Origin: Geofilum rhodophaeum
GTDB taxonomy: Bacteria; Bacteroidota; Bacteroidia; Bacteroidales; Marinilabiliaceae
Length of the DNA: 34,747 bases
NCBI RefSeq assembly: GCF_002210225.1
Contig: NZ_MWUJ01000023.1
Span: 1 to 34,747, forward strand
Reading direction: 5' to 3'
Below are positions 23,876-33,200 of this stretch, piece by piece (the stretch's first letter is position 1; the number at the start of each line of letters is the position of its first letter). Under the pieces are notes generated by a model that searched no databases, was not told where the DNA came from, and was given only the letters and a program-made list of their open reading frames with translations. The translations under genes were made by a program, and so were the position numbers.

Positions 23876-24922
23876 TTACTTAATTATAAATTCAAAATTA
23901 CCCGCAACATCGTCCATCACCTGATTCAATATGGGGTTATATACCCAACCTCTAATGAGCGAACCATTATCTGCGCCTGCCTCAGGCTTACTTATTTCAA
24001 GAAGTTGCAACCACCCATTCCCCCCGTTTGGCTGATTAGACGGATCAAAGCGCAGTTGCAACACCTCCATGGCAAAATCGTTCTCAGAAAGAACTACAGC
24101 AGAGAAATGATTGTGGCCACAAAGCACCATTTTAACCTGAGGAGCCCGCCTCACAACATTCTCCCAAATATCCAAACCATCTCCGGCATCTGAAAAAGTA
24201 TATTTAGGCGCCCAGTCCTGAAATCCCGAAACCGAATTAGAGTTATAAAGATCCTTTTCATCAAACAAATAAGCGTGAGTCAGCAAAACAACAGATTGCT
24301 TGTTGTAAACATCCAGTATTTCTGACGCCCAACTTAGCACTTCCTTACGGGGACCAAACTCCAGGGAAAGAACCAACCATGGTTCTCCCTGGATACGTAT
24401 TCGAAACAGAACATTATCAATTCCAGTCCCGTATCGAGCTACCACAAGAGAGTCGTGGTAGCTGATAAAATAATCAAAAAAAGGAAGTGCACGTTCCGAT
24501 ATCTTCGACCGTTGCTCCAAGGCTGGGTAATCGTGATTTCCGGTGCTGTACAAAACAGGCATCGACAAACCAGCCTCCTTCATCACCTTATCAAATCGGC
24601 GCCACTCCTGCAAGGTATTGTCATTAGTTACATCCCCTGGATTCAGTACAGCAGCAACATCAAAACCCTTTTCCCAAGCTTCACAAACCCAATCCAATGC
24701 GGCTTTGTAATACTTACTTTCCCTATCTGAAGAAAAATACCATTGCGTATCTCCCAAAAAAACCAAATAAGTGGCATCCTTCGACAAAATAGAATGATCA
24801 AAACTAAGCTGAGAAACCGAAAAGGGTTCCTCAGAACAGGCTGTGCTGAACAAAAAGTAAGCCCCAAACACCCAGGCTCTGGCAGCACACATGCACAGAT
24901 ATTTTAATATTGACTTTCCCAA
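23876..24922 (-). CDS. Calcineurin-like metallophosphoesterase lipoprotein
   Basis: A 348-residue phosphoesterase with all five metal-site motifs: FLGDTQ, NPGDVTNDN, TGNHDYP, LLTHAYL and CGHNHFS. A lipoprotein signal peptide with lipobox STAC (Cys29) places it in the envelope. It overlaps the wzz gene by 19 bases and is followed three bases later by the fusion gene. The substrate is unknown. From its position it could hydrolyse a phosphodiester in the polysaccharide (for example the LicD-added group) or a lipid-linked intermediate, but that is inference. The overlap with wzz makes this start credible, as the signal peptide needs it. Confidence 0.88.
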   Translation of the reverse strand: MGKSILKYLCMCAARAWVFGAYFLFSTACSEEPFSVSQLSFDHSILSKDATYLVFLGDTQWYFSSDRESKYYKAALDWVCEAWEKGFDVAAVLNPGDVTNDNTLQEWRRFDKVMKEAGLSMPVLYSTGNHDYPALEQRSKISERALPFFDYFISYHDSLVVARYGTGIDNVLFRIRIQGEPWLVLSLEFGPRKEVLSWASEILDVYNKQSVVLLTHAYLFDEKDLYNSNSVSGFQDWAPKYTFSDAGDGLDIWENVVRRAPQVKMVLCGHNHFSAVVLSENDFAMEVLQLRFDPSNQPNGGNGWLQLLEISKPEAGADNGSLIRGWVYNPILNQVMDDVAGNFEFIIK

Positions 24923-26031
24923 TTCATTTTAATTGATTTGTACAAAGCAACACCCAAAACCCAAAACAGTCCCAAAAAAACACCTCCCAAAAGGCCCAAT
25001 GCTGCCACCAGCGAACGCCTGGGAAAGAACTTCTCAGAAGGAACACTTACAGGTTCTATAATAGAAAAAGCGGGTGTCTCTCTTTTGACAGCAATCCTTG
25101 CCTGTTCTACTTGTTCTGCCAAACTTTGATACAATTGAACTGCCAGGTTGTATGCATCGTTCAATTCTCTTTGCCTGAGATCAGAACGTTCTGCTACCCT
25201 GTTCCGGTTGGCATCCAGAAATTCAAAGTAAACCTTCTGAGCTTCCCGCAATTCTTCACGCTGTTCCTTTAAACGTTCTTCAACAAAAGCCAAATTATTC
25301 GCGACCTGGCTGGTTTGATGCCGAACAATAGCTTCCTGCAACTGAGCCACCGCCAACTGAGCCATCTGGGCAGCAAGAAGCGGCTCTTCTGCTTCCACCC
25401 GAAGGCTAACCAGTCCTGTTTTGCTGTCCACGTCGACATCAATCATTGAACGCACCTCTTTTAGCACTTTGGCCTCGCGCTTGCTGATCAGAATCAAATT
25501 ACTAGGGTCCGTCCCCGCCTCAACCAGTCCCGGCTCCTTTTTAAGGGCGTCCATGATGGTCCAGGGCAAACGAATGGTGTACCTCGCCATTTTATCAGAA
25601 AATGAAGAAACCGAGTCGCCTATAAACCATTCATAAAAACTCATAGAATGGGAAACTCCCTTAAAGTTATATTCAGCCTCCATTAATTTCTTCACATTGA
25701 GGTAACTGTATACCAAGGCCGGATACACGTCTGGCGGAAGTTCGGAGGTCTCCCCAACCATACTACTGAGGTTCACTCCAGCCAGGGATGCCAATCCACC
25801 CAGGCGATCAAGCTGAGAGGCACCAACCGCTTTGGGAAGGATTACTGCTCCGGCCTGAAAACGATTAGGAATAAAAATCACGACCAGTATGGTCAGGACA
25901 AAAACCAACAAGGCAGTATACAAAATACGCTTCCAACCCTTATTCAGGACCAAAAACAAAACCTTTAAATTCAGCCTGTCCCCTTTTATAAGAGACTCCT
26001 CACCGGAAAGCGCTCCTTCTTTTTCAACCAT
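24904..26031 (-). CDS. Wzz-type chain-length determinant protein
   Basis: An inner-membrane polysaccharide co-polymerase of 375 residues that sets polymer length with Wzy. It has an N-terminal transmembrane helix (LYTALLVFVLTILVVIFI, about 38-55) and a large periplasmic part. Coiled-coil sequence occupies about 215-310 (EERLKEQREELREAQKVYFEFLDANRNRVA), followed by the GNVR/PxxP-like segment SIIEPVSVPSEKFFPRR and a C-terminal transmembrane helix. There is no cytoplasmic tyrosine-kinase domain, so this is the Wzz and not the Wzc form. It starts 13 bases after the SLBB export gene. Confidence 0.92.
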   Translation of the reverse strand: MVEKEGALSGEESLIKGDRLNLKVLFLVLNKGWKRILYTALLVFVLTILVVIFIPNRFQAGAVILPKAVGASQLDRLGGLASLAGVNLSSMVGETSELPPDVYPALVYSYLNVKKLMEAEYNFKGVSHSMSFYEWFIGDSVSSFSDKMARYTIRLPWTIMDALKKEPGLVEAGTDPSNLILISKREAKVLKEVRSMIDVDVDSKTGLVSLRVEAEEPLLAAQMAQLAVAQLQEAIVRHQTSQVANNLAFVEERLKEQREELREAQKVYFEFLDANRNRVAERSDLRQRELNDAYNLAVQLYQSLAEQVEQARIAVKRETPAFSIIEPVSVPSEKFFPRRSLVAALGLLGGVFLGLFWVLGVALYKSIKMNWESQY

Positions 26032-26044
26032 AAGTCCAAAGCTG

Positions 26045-28465
26045 TTACAAAGAATTAATTAAAGTAGCCAGTGTCAAAGCAATGGTGGAAATTCCACTGC
26101 CAATAGCAATCCATGCCGTAACCGGCAGCGGATCACGATCAGGCTTTTGAGGCACCACAATTTCACTTCCGGGGGTGACCTTCGGGTAGGACCGAAAGAA
26201 AAGGAAATTGCTGGTAGCACCTGCACTGCCATTGGGATAAATCACATAGGTACGATTTCGCTTAGAGCGCAAAGCAAAGCCACCGCTGTTCTTTACATAG
26301 TATTTTACGCCCCGACCTTCCACATAAGGCATACTTAAAGGGTTGAGGACACCGCCCCCAACCTGAATCGTCTGGTTACGTCGCGGAATGACCAATTCAT
26401 CACCGTCACGAAGAAAGATATCGTCCCGACCACCCGGATCGTTCATCGCGCGCTTCAAGTCCACCCCCACAACCTCAAAATCCATCAGCTCGGTATCTCC
26501 ACCCTCGTTCTGTGCCCTGGCAAATTCTCTTAAGCGATTTTCCTTGGCAGTCAAGCGTATGGGCCGGGTCAACATAGCTCCATCCAAATAAGCCTCAGCC
26601 GTAAAACCTCCGCTGCGGGTTATCAAATCCGAAAGACGTTCGTTCTTTTTAACAAGGGCATAATCGCCCGAATAATTCACCTCTCCGCTGATCCGAACCG
26701 TTCCTTCCTTAATACCACCAGGTGCCCTGCGCACAAAAACCTCATCGAAAGCTTGCAGCTCAAAGGCAGCATCCTTACTGCTCAGAGCTAAGGAACGTGG
26801 AATGTTAAATTGAAACAGATGCGCAGTATGTGAACCAGGTTCTTCCGCTTCCTCATAACTCAAACGCCGGGTCACCTCAATATAACTCTCCGAAGCCAAC
26901 TCATTAAAACCACCTGAAAGAGTAATCAAATCGCCCAATGTCATACCCTCTCTAAAACCCATACTACCAGGACGCTGCACCTCTCCTTTTACAGAAACAG
27001 ACCGCTCCTCACGCAACTCATCAATTGAAAAAATCTGAACAACATCCTCCCGTTTAAGAACAATGTCGTCCTGGCCACTTACCACATCGCCAACACGAAA
27101 ACTCACATTAGACAGACTTAAATCGTCGTTCCTGCGCATAATTAAGCCCCTTTCCACAAAAGCATCCTCGCGCAAACCATCGGCCTTTTCCAACAAATCA
27201 CTCAACATCATTCCTTCGCCAAGCTCATAAGTCCCCGGTCGAAAAACTGCTCCATTTAGAGTCACCCGGTTGACAAAACGATCGAGAATTTCACCCACAA
27301 AAATACTGTCTCCGTTCTGCAACACCAATTTTGAGAAGTCCTCTGGAAAAACATCTTTGACCATGCGCTCACGACCGGTATTTCGATACAATTCAACACG
27401 ATTTCGATATGCCTGCTCATTAAAACCACCGGCATATTCTATCAACTTATCCAACGTTTCGCCACTTGCAGTCTCAAAAATGCCACTTCTGATAAATTCA
27501 CCCCCAACGCGGACACGCTGCTTGTAAGTAGGAACCATTAAAACATCCCCGTTTTGCAAAGGAACATCCACAGCCCCATTCCCATTCACCAAATAATCGT
27601 AAACATCCAGGCGATGCACCACCTTACCGTTACGCATTACTCTAATGTCTCTAAAACTGCCTTTAATATTGGGGCCGCCCGACAAAAACAGTGCATTAAA
27701 AGCCGTAGCAGCACCAGGCAAATTGAAAGTTCCCGGAGCAAACACCTCTCCGATGACACTCACTGAAATGGGCTGAACCGCCCCCAGCTGAATATTCGCA
27801 AAAGTCTCTGGAGCAGAACTAACCAAATCTCGGTATATCAATGACAACTTTTCTCTAATCAGTTCCTTTGCCGTACCATAAGTTCTTCCTCCAACACCAA
27901 CCGGGCCAACATTTGGGATCCGAATCTGGCCGTTCTTATCGACAATCATTACATAGCTCTGTTGTGAGGCCCCATAAACATCTACCCGAAATTCGTCACC
28001 AACCCCAATTACATAAGCTTCGGTGACCGGATAATTGGCATTAGGCTGAAAAGAAAGGTTTTCACTATTAAACAGACTGAATCCAAACAAGCGCTCTTCT
28101 TCGGCGCTGGGAATAAAAAAAGACTTGGTCGAAAACAGTTCGTCCCCCCCAAACAGGAAGTCCGACGACAAACCACTTTCCAGTTCCAGGTCCGAAGAGG
28201 CACTCCTCGATCCGCCCTGGTCGGCCAACACCGACTCTATGCGCTGCCGCAACAATGTAATCTGTTCCTCGCTCACCCCTCTAGCCCTGGCCAGAGCCAG
28301 AGCCTGGTCTTCATTCATACCACGTTTCTGCATTTCGGTTATCAGCTGCATAATTTGCCCCTCGCTTAAAGCAGAAACATCTACTGCTGCGGGATTTATA
28401 TTCTGCGCCGTTGCCAAAGAAAAACACAAAAACAACATGAAGCTAAAAAGCCAAAATATCCTCAT
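26045..28465 (-). CDS. SLBB-domain polysaccharide export protein (Wza-like)
   Basis: Outer-membrane or periplasmic export protein for polysaccharides, 806 residues from the chosen start. The ATG at 28465 (MRIFWLFSFMLFLCFSL) gives a compact signal peptide cut at ATA-Q21; the ATG at 28489 would add eight residues. A helical region with UBA-like flavour follows (SEGQIMQLITEMQKRGM). Next is a Poly_export domain (YVIGVGDEFRVDVYGAS) and about six SLBB-like units, recognised by repeats of the form V.GEV..PG......G.TL.DLI..AGGF. A C-terminal hydrophobic helix (WIAIGSGISTIALTLATLI) ends it. No lipobox is seen, unlike Escherichia coli Wza. It is the first gene of the operon; a weak promoter-like CAGAAATA (minus strand TATTTCTG) is at 28506-28513. 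Confidence 0.92.
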   Translation of the reverse strand: MRIFWLFSFMLFLCFSLATAQNINPAAVDVSALSEGQIMQLITEMQKRGMNEDQALALARARGVSEEQITLLRQRIESVLADQGGSRSASSDLELESGLSSDFLFGGDELFSTKSFFIPSAEEERLFGFSLFNSENLSFQPNANYPVTEAYVIGVGDEFRVDVYGASQQSYVMIVDKNGQIRIPNVGPVGVGGRTYGTAKELIREKLSLIYRDLVSSAPETFANIQLGAVQPISVSVIGEVFAPGTFNLPGAATAFNALFLSGGPNIKGSFRDIRVMRNGKVVHRLDVYDYLVNGNGAVDVPLQNGDVLMVPTYKQRVRVGGEFIRSGIFETASGETLDKLIEYAGGFNEQAYRNRVELYRNTGRERMVKDVFPEDFSKLVLQNGDSIFVGEILDRFVNRVTLNGAVFRPGTYELGEGMMLSDLLEKADGLREDAFVERGLIMRRNDDLSLSNVSFRVGDVVSGQDDIVLKREDVVQIFSIDELREERSVSVKGEVQRPGSMGFREGMTLGDLITLSGGFNELASESYIEVTRRLSYEEAEEPGSHTAHLFQFNIPRSLALSSKDAAFELQAFDEVFVRRAPGGIKEGTVRISGEVNYSGDYALVKKNERLSDLITRSGGFTAEAYLDGAMLTRPIRLTAKENRLREFARAQNEGGDTELMDFEVVGVDLKRAMNDPGGRDDIFLRDGDELVIPRRNQTIQVGGGVLNPLSMPYVEGRGVKYYVKNSGGFALRSKRNRTYVIYPNGSAGATSNFLFFRSYPKVTPGSEIVVPQKPDRDPLPVTAWIAIGSGISTIALTLATLINSL

Positions 28466-28605
28466 AATAAAACAGTTAAAAAACCACACCCAATATTTTG
28501 AGAAACAGAAATAGTATTATGTCAATAAATCTGGGTCGCCCATAAACAGCTACACTTTACTGCAACAAACGCCAAAAAAGACAAAAAATTGTCAACAAAA
28601 TCCAA

Positions 28606-30132
28606 CTACGAAAGCTTTTTCACAGCCGTAGAAAGCCTGGCAAGCACCTCCTCTTTTCCCAACAGCGCCACAATGGCAAACAAATCCGGGCCAAAAGCCC
28701 CGCCTGTTAACACCAAACGAAGGGCATTGGCTACAGCGCCAAAGCCCAGCCCACGCTCCTGCATCAACTCAGATGCTTTTTCTTTCAAAAAGGTTGCTTC
28801 CCAGGTGGTGCAAGCAGCAAACATCCGGGCCAGTTCTTCCATAAACACAGGCACCTCTCCCTTCCAACGCTTTTGCACAACTTTGGAATCATAATCCACC
28901 GGCGCTTCAAAAAAGAAGAACGCCTGTTCCCACAGCTCAGGCACAAACTGCACGCGCTCCTTCACCAAAGCCACCACCTTCTCCACAAAAGTTAAGTCGG
29001 CCTTTACCCCACGCTGGTCCAACAAAGGCATAAAAGCAGCTGCCACTTCCACATCGCTTTTTTGCATCAGGTATTGCTGGTTGAACCAACGTGCCTTATC
29101 CGGATCAAAACGGGCACCCGACTTATTCACCCGCTCCAGAGAGAAGAGCTTAATCAATTCCTCCAACGAAAACAATTCCTGTTCGGTGCCCGGGTTCCAT
29201 CCCAGCAGAGCCAGCAAATTATTTACCGCTTCAGGGAAATAACCCGACTCCCGGTAACCGGCAGACACTTCCCCCTCGGGCGAAGTGTATTCCAGGGGAA
29301 AAACAGGAAAGCCCTCCTTATCCCCGTCCCGCTTACTCAACTTTCCCTTGCCATTGGGCTTCAAAATCAGCGGCAAATGAGCAAAAGCAGGCATGCTGCC
29401 TTCCCAGCCAAAGGCGCGATAGAGCATCACATGCAGCGGTAAGGAAGGCAACCACTCCTCACCACGAATCACATGAGAAATCTTCATCAGGTAATCGTCT
29501 ACGATATTGGCCAAGTGATAAGTAGGCAACTGGTCGGCCGACTTATACAGCACTTTATCGTCAAGGGTATTGGTATTGAAAACCACCCTGCCACGAATCA
29601 AGTCCCGGGCCTCCACCTCCACATTCTCAGGCATTTTAAAACGCAGGACATAGGGCACTCCGGCCTGGAGTCGTGCCTGCACTTCTTCTTCAGACAAGTT
29701 CAAAGAATTATTCAAGCGAGCCCGATTGTGCAGGTCGTAGGCAAAAGCCTCCTTTTCCGCTTCGGCAGCGGCACGCAAAGCCTCCAACTCTTCCGGCGTA
29801 TCAAAAGCATAATAGGCCCAACCCCTTGCTACCAATAAATCGGCATACTCCTTATAAATGGCTTTGCGCTCACTCTGCTTATAAGGCCCATAAGGGCCAC
29901 CCTGTTTCACCCCCTCATCAACAGTCAATCCCAACCATTCCAAAGCTGCATTAATGTACTCCTCCGCTCCCGACACAAAACGGTTGCTGTCGGTATCCTC
30001 AATACGCAAGATAAAAGTGCCGCCGTGTTGTTTGGCAAAAAGATAATTAAACAATGCAGTACGAACGCCCCCTATGTGCAGGGGACCGGTAGGACTAGGG
30101 GCAAAACGCACCCGAATGTGGTCTGGACTCAT
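28606..30132 (-). CDS. gltX: Glutamyl-tRNA synthetase
   Basis: This class I synthetase charges tRNA-Glu. It is 508 residues, normal for bacteria. HIGH-type motif: [11 protein letters not shown] (13-22). KMSKS-type motif: KLSKRDGD. Other family blocks include [21 protein letters not shown] and LLALLGWNP. The helical anticodon-binding domain fills the C-terminus. A TAnnTTTG element precedes it. The polysaccharide operon begins 140 bases downstream on the same strand. The gap holds no clear terminator, so read-through from gltX into the operon is possible. Confidence 0.97.
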   Translation of the reverse strand: MSPDHIRVRFAPSPTGPLHIGGVRTALFNYLFAKQHGGTFILRIEDTDSNRFVSGAEEYINAALEWLGLTVDEGVKQGGPYGPYKQSERKAIYKEYADLLVARGWAYYAFDTPEELEALRAAAEAEKEAFAYDLHNRARLNNSLNLSEEEVQARLQAGVPYVLRFKMPENVEVEARDLIRGRVVFNTNTLDDKVLYKSADQLPTYHLANIVDDYLMKISHVIRGEEWLPSLPLHVMLYRAFGWEGSMPAFAHLPLILKPNGKGKLSKRDGDKEGFPVFPLEYTSPEGEVSAGYRESGYFPEAVNNLLALLGWNPGTEQELFSLEELIKLFSLERVNKSGARFDPDKARWFNQQYLMQKSDVEVAAAFMPLLDQRGVKADLTFVEKVVALVKERVQFVPELWEQAFFFFEAPVDYDSKVVQKRWKGEVPVFMEELARMFAACTTWEATFLKEKASELMQERGLGFGAVANALRLVLTGGAFGPDLFAIVALLGKEEVLARLSTAVKKLS

Positions 30133-30152
30133 AACGGCAAGAATTTAGCCTG

Positions 30153-30160
30153 CAAAGTTA
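30153..30160 (-). promoter_or_regulatory. Bacteroidota -7 element for gltX
   Basis: On the minus strand this reads TAACTTTG, an exact TAnnTTTG match, 20 bases upstream of the gltX ATG. Confidence 0.6.
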
Positions 30161-30212
30161 AACAAATCAAAACAACGCCCAACAACCCGCGCCTGGTAAT
30201 CGCGCAAAGTCC

Positions 30213-33200
30213 CTACACCTCCCGCAAAAGCGCCAGCAGGTCGGCCGTCGACAGGCGGGCACTCTGGTCGGTCCCCTCCAGCATGGCATCGGCCATATCG
30301 CGCTTGGTAGCATGCAGCTGCACAATTTTTTCTTCAATGGTATTTTTGGCCACCATGCGGTAAATGGTTACCGGACGCCGCTGCCCCATACGGTGGGCAC
30401 GGTCGCTCGCCTGATCCTCAATGGCCGGATTCCACCACGGGTCCAGATGCAACACATAATCCGCCGCCGTCAGGTTTAAACCCAGTCCACCCGCCTTTAG
30501 ACTGATCAGAAACAGGGGACTCTTGCCCGCCTGAAAGTCGCGCACCGCCCTTTCGCGCTCAGGCACCGGTGTGGAACCATCCAGATATTGATAACTAATT
30601 CCCCGCTCATCCAGCACCCGGCGCACCAGCGCCAGGTGGCCCACAAACTGACTGAAGATCAAAGCCTGGTGCTGATTCACCAACAGCTCCTCCACAATAT
30701 CCATCACCGCATCCAGCTTAGACGACGGCAAATCCAGTCCCTCCTGCACCAGCGAAGCATGGCAGCAAGCCAAACGCAGTCGCGTGATCTCGGCCAGGGC
30801 CTGCAGGTGCTGCTGCCCGTTGTTGCCCTCGCCCGAGGCAATGGTCTCCACCGCCTGTCGGCGCAGCGCCTCGTAAAAAGCCATCTCCTCCCCGCTCAAC
30901 TCCACACTCAGCGTAATCTCCGTTTTGGCCGGCAACTCATCCAGCACCTTATTCTTGGTCCGCCGCAAAATAAAGGGCGCAATCAGCTTCTTCAGGTGGG
31001 CCCTTTGGTGGTCCGACTCGCTTTTGATGTAGCGCTCGTTAAAATGCTGCAATGTACCCAGCAAACCCGGATTACAGAAATTGAAGAGGTTCCACAACTC
31101 CCCCAAATGATTCTGCACCGGCGTACCCGTCAGCGCCAGCTTAAAGTCGGCCGTCAGTCGCATCGCCGCCTTCGAAGCCTTCGTCTGGTTGTTTTTAATG
31201 GCATGCGCCTCATCCAGCACCGCCACCGCCCACGCTTTGCCCGCCAGCAACTTCTGCTCCGTATGCAACAATCCGTAAGTCACCACCAGCACATCAAAAG
31301 TCCCCAAAGCCCCCAACGTCTCCTCCCGGTTCCCCGGCTTCAACAGCACCGGATTAAGCGCCGGCGCAAAACGCTGCAGTTCACTCACCCAGTTGGGGAC
31401 CACCGAGGCGGGACAAACCACCAGTGAGGGGCCCTTTTCGGCCAGGTGCAGCAACAGCGCCATAGCCTGCAGGGTTTTACCCAGACCCATATCGTCGGCC
31501 AGACAAGCACCGGCGCCCCAGGCATGGAGACGGGCCATCCAACGGAAGCCCTCCACCTGATAGGGCCGCAACTCCGCCTTGAGCGCAGCAGGCACCGGCA
31601 GGTCCTCCTCCCCGGCCAACGCCACCTGTTTGCGAAAGTCGCGCCACGACTTGTCGGCCTTAAACGAGGCCACCTGCTCCTTCATCTCGTCCAGCGCATG
31701 GGCCGCAAAGCGGTGCACCTGCACCCGGCCTTTATCCAGACTCACAAAAGCATCCAACTCCTCCAGCTGCTTCTTCAAGTCTGCAGTCAGGGCCAAAAAC
31801 TGGTCCTTCTTCAGCTCCACAAAACGTCCCCGGGCCTTGCGCGAGAGACTCAGCAAGTCCTTAATCGATACCACCGTATCCTCATCCACCTGCAACTCCC
31901 CCTGCAGTTCAAACCAGTCGCCCTTACGCTTAACCCCCAGGCGCAGGTTCGACAGCGAAGCCGACTTCCTGGCGCTCAGACGTTCCCCTTCGGGCCATTC
32001 CAGCACCGCCACATCCTTCAAACGCGCCACCGTCTCCAATAAATGGAGACAATCATAAGGATCGCTGAACAACAAAGCCTCGCCCGACCAGTCCTCCTCC
32101 ACCGTCAGCGCCACCTCATTCAGCACCCGGTCCCGATTGGCGGCCTCCGCCGCCAAATCGCGGAGCACCTGGCAACGCTCACCGCCCAAAACCCCGTAAA
32201 TCACCTTGCCCCCCTTACCCGGCTGGGCATAAGGCGGCACCGTATTCAAAGGCTTCACAAACAACTCCGCCTTAAGGCCCTCCCCCAAAGGCAAAATCTG
32301 CACCCTGATGCGCGCATCCCCTGCCACCGTAGGCATGGCCCCCGACGACTCCACCAAATCAGATTGCACCTCCAGCACCCCGCTCAACTGCTCCACCGCC
32401 TTCAGCAAGCGCGCCTTGCCCTCCACCGGCACCTTGATGCCGTCGCCCAGCAACTCCAAAGCTTTACGCTGCACCGGCGTCAAAGCGTAAACGCGGTAGC
32501 GCGTTTGCGTTTCCTTGCGGACAAACACATTCCCCCGTTCCTTCAACAACTTAAAATCACTCTTCAGCTCCACCACATTGCCCGTCTGCTGCGTAATCAG
32601 CGCAGGCTGTCCCTTCACCAACTCCAGCGGCACCTCCGGATTGTCCATCAAAAACAAGTAAGGATGCCCGCACAAAGCCGGCAAAGCCAGCTCCCCGTTG
32701 AAAAAATACTCCCGCGCCCCATAATAACCCGAGCTCACCCGAATGGCCTTCGCCACCCGGTGATCCTGCTCCGTCATACCATCCACGCCGCCCTCCTTCA
32801 TCCTGCTCAGCGCAATATTCCGCCCCTTGGTCCACTTACCCGAGGCCCTGCAAGTCTGCAACAAAGGCTGAATAAGCGTCTCTTCCGGATCCACCAGGTA
32901 ACAAACCCGCAGCGAATCGTCGCCCAAAGACTCCGCTTTCACCGGTCCCCCCAAAGCCAGCAAACCATCCAGCGTATGCTCCCACTTCTCGGCCCGCCTG
33001 ACCCGACTGATCAAAGGCTGCGGCAAATCCAGTCCCTCCGGCAGCGCCACCCCCAAGGGCGTCCGCAATCCCGCCTCCCGCAGCAAATAAAGCATCTCAT
33101 TCAAAAACAGCCAGGCCTCGTTCTCCTGCAAATCCATGCAAAAAGCCACTGCACGCTCCACATCCATACCCTCCTCGGCATCGCGCACCAGATAGCGGTT

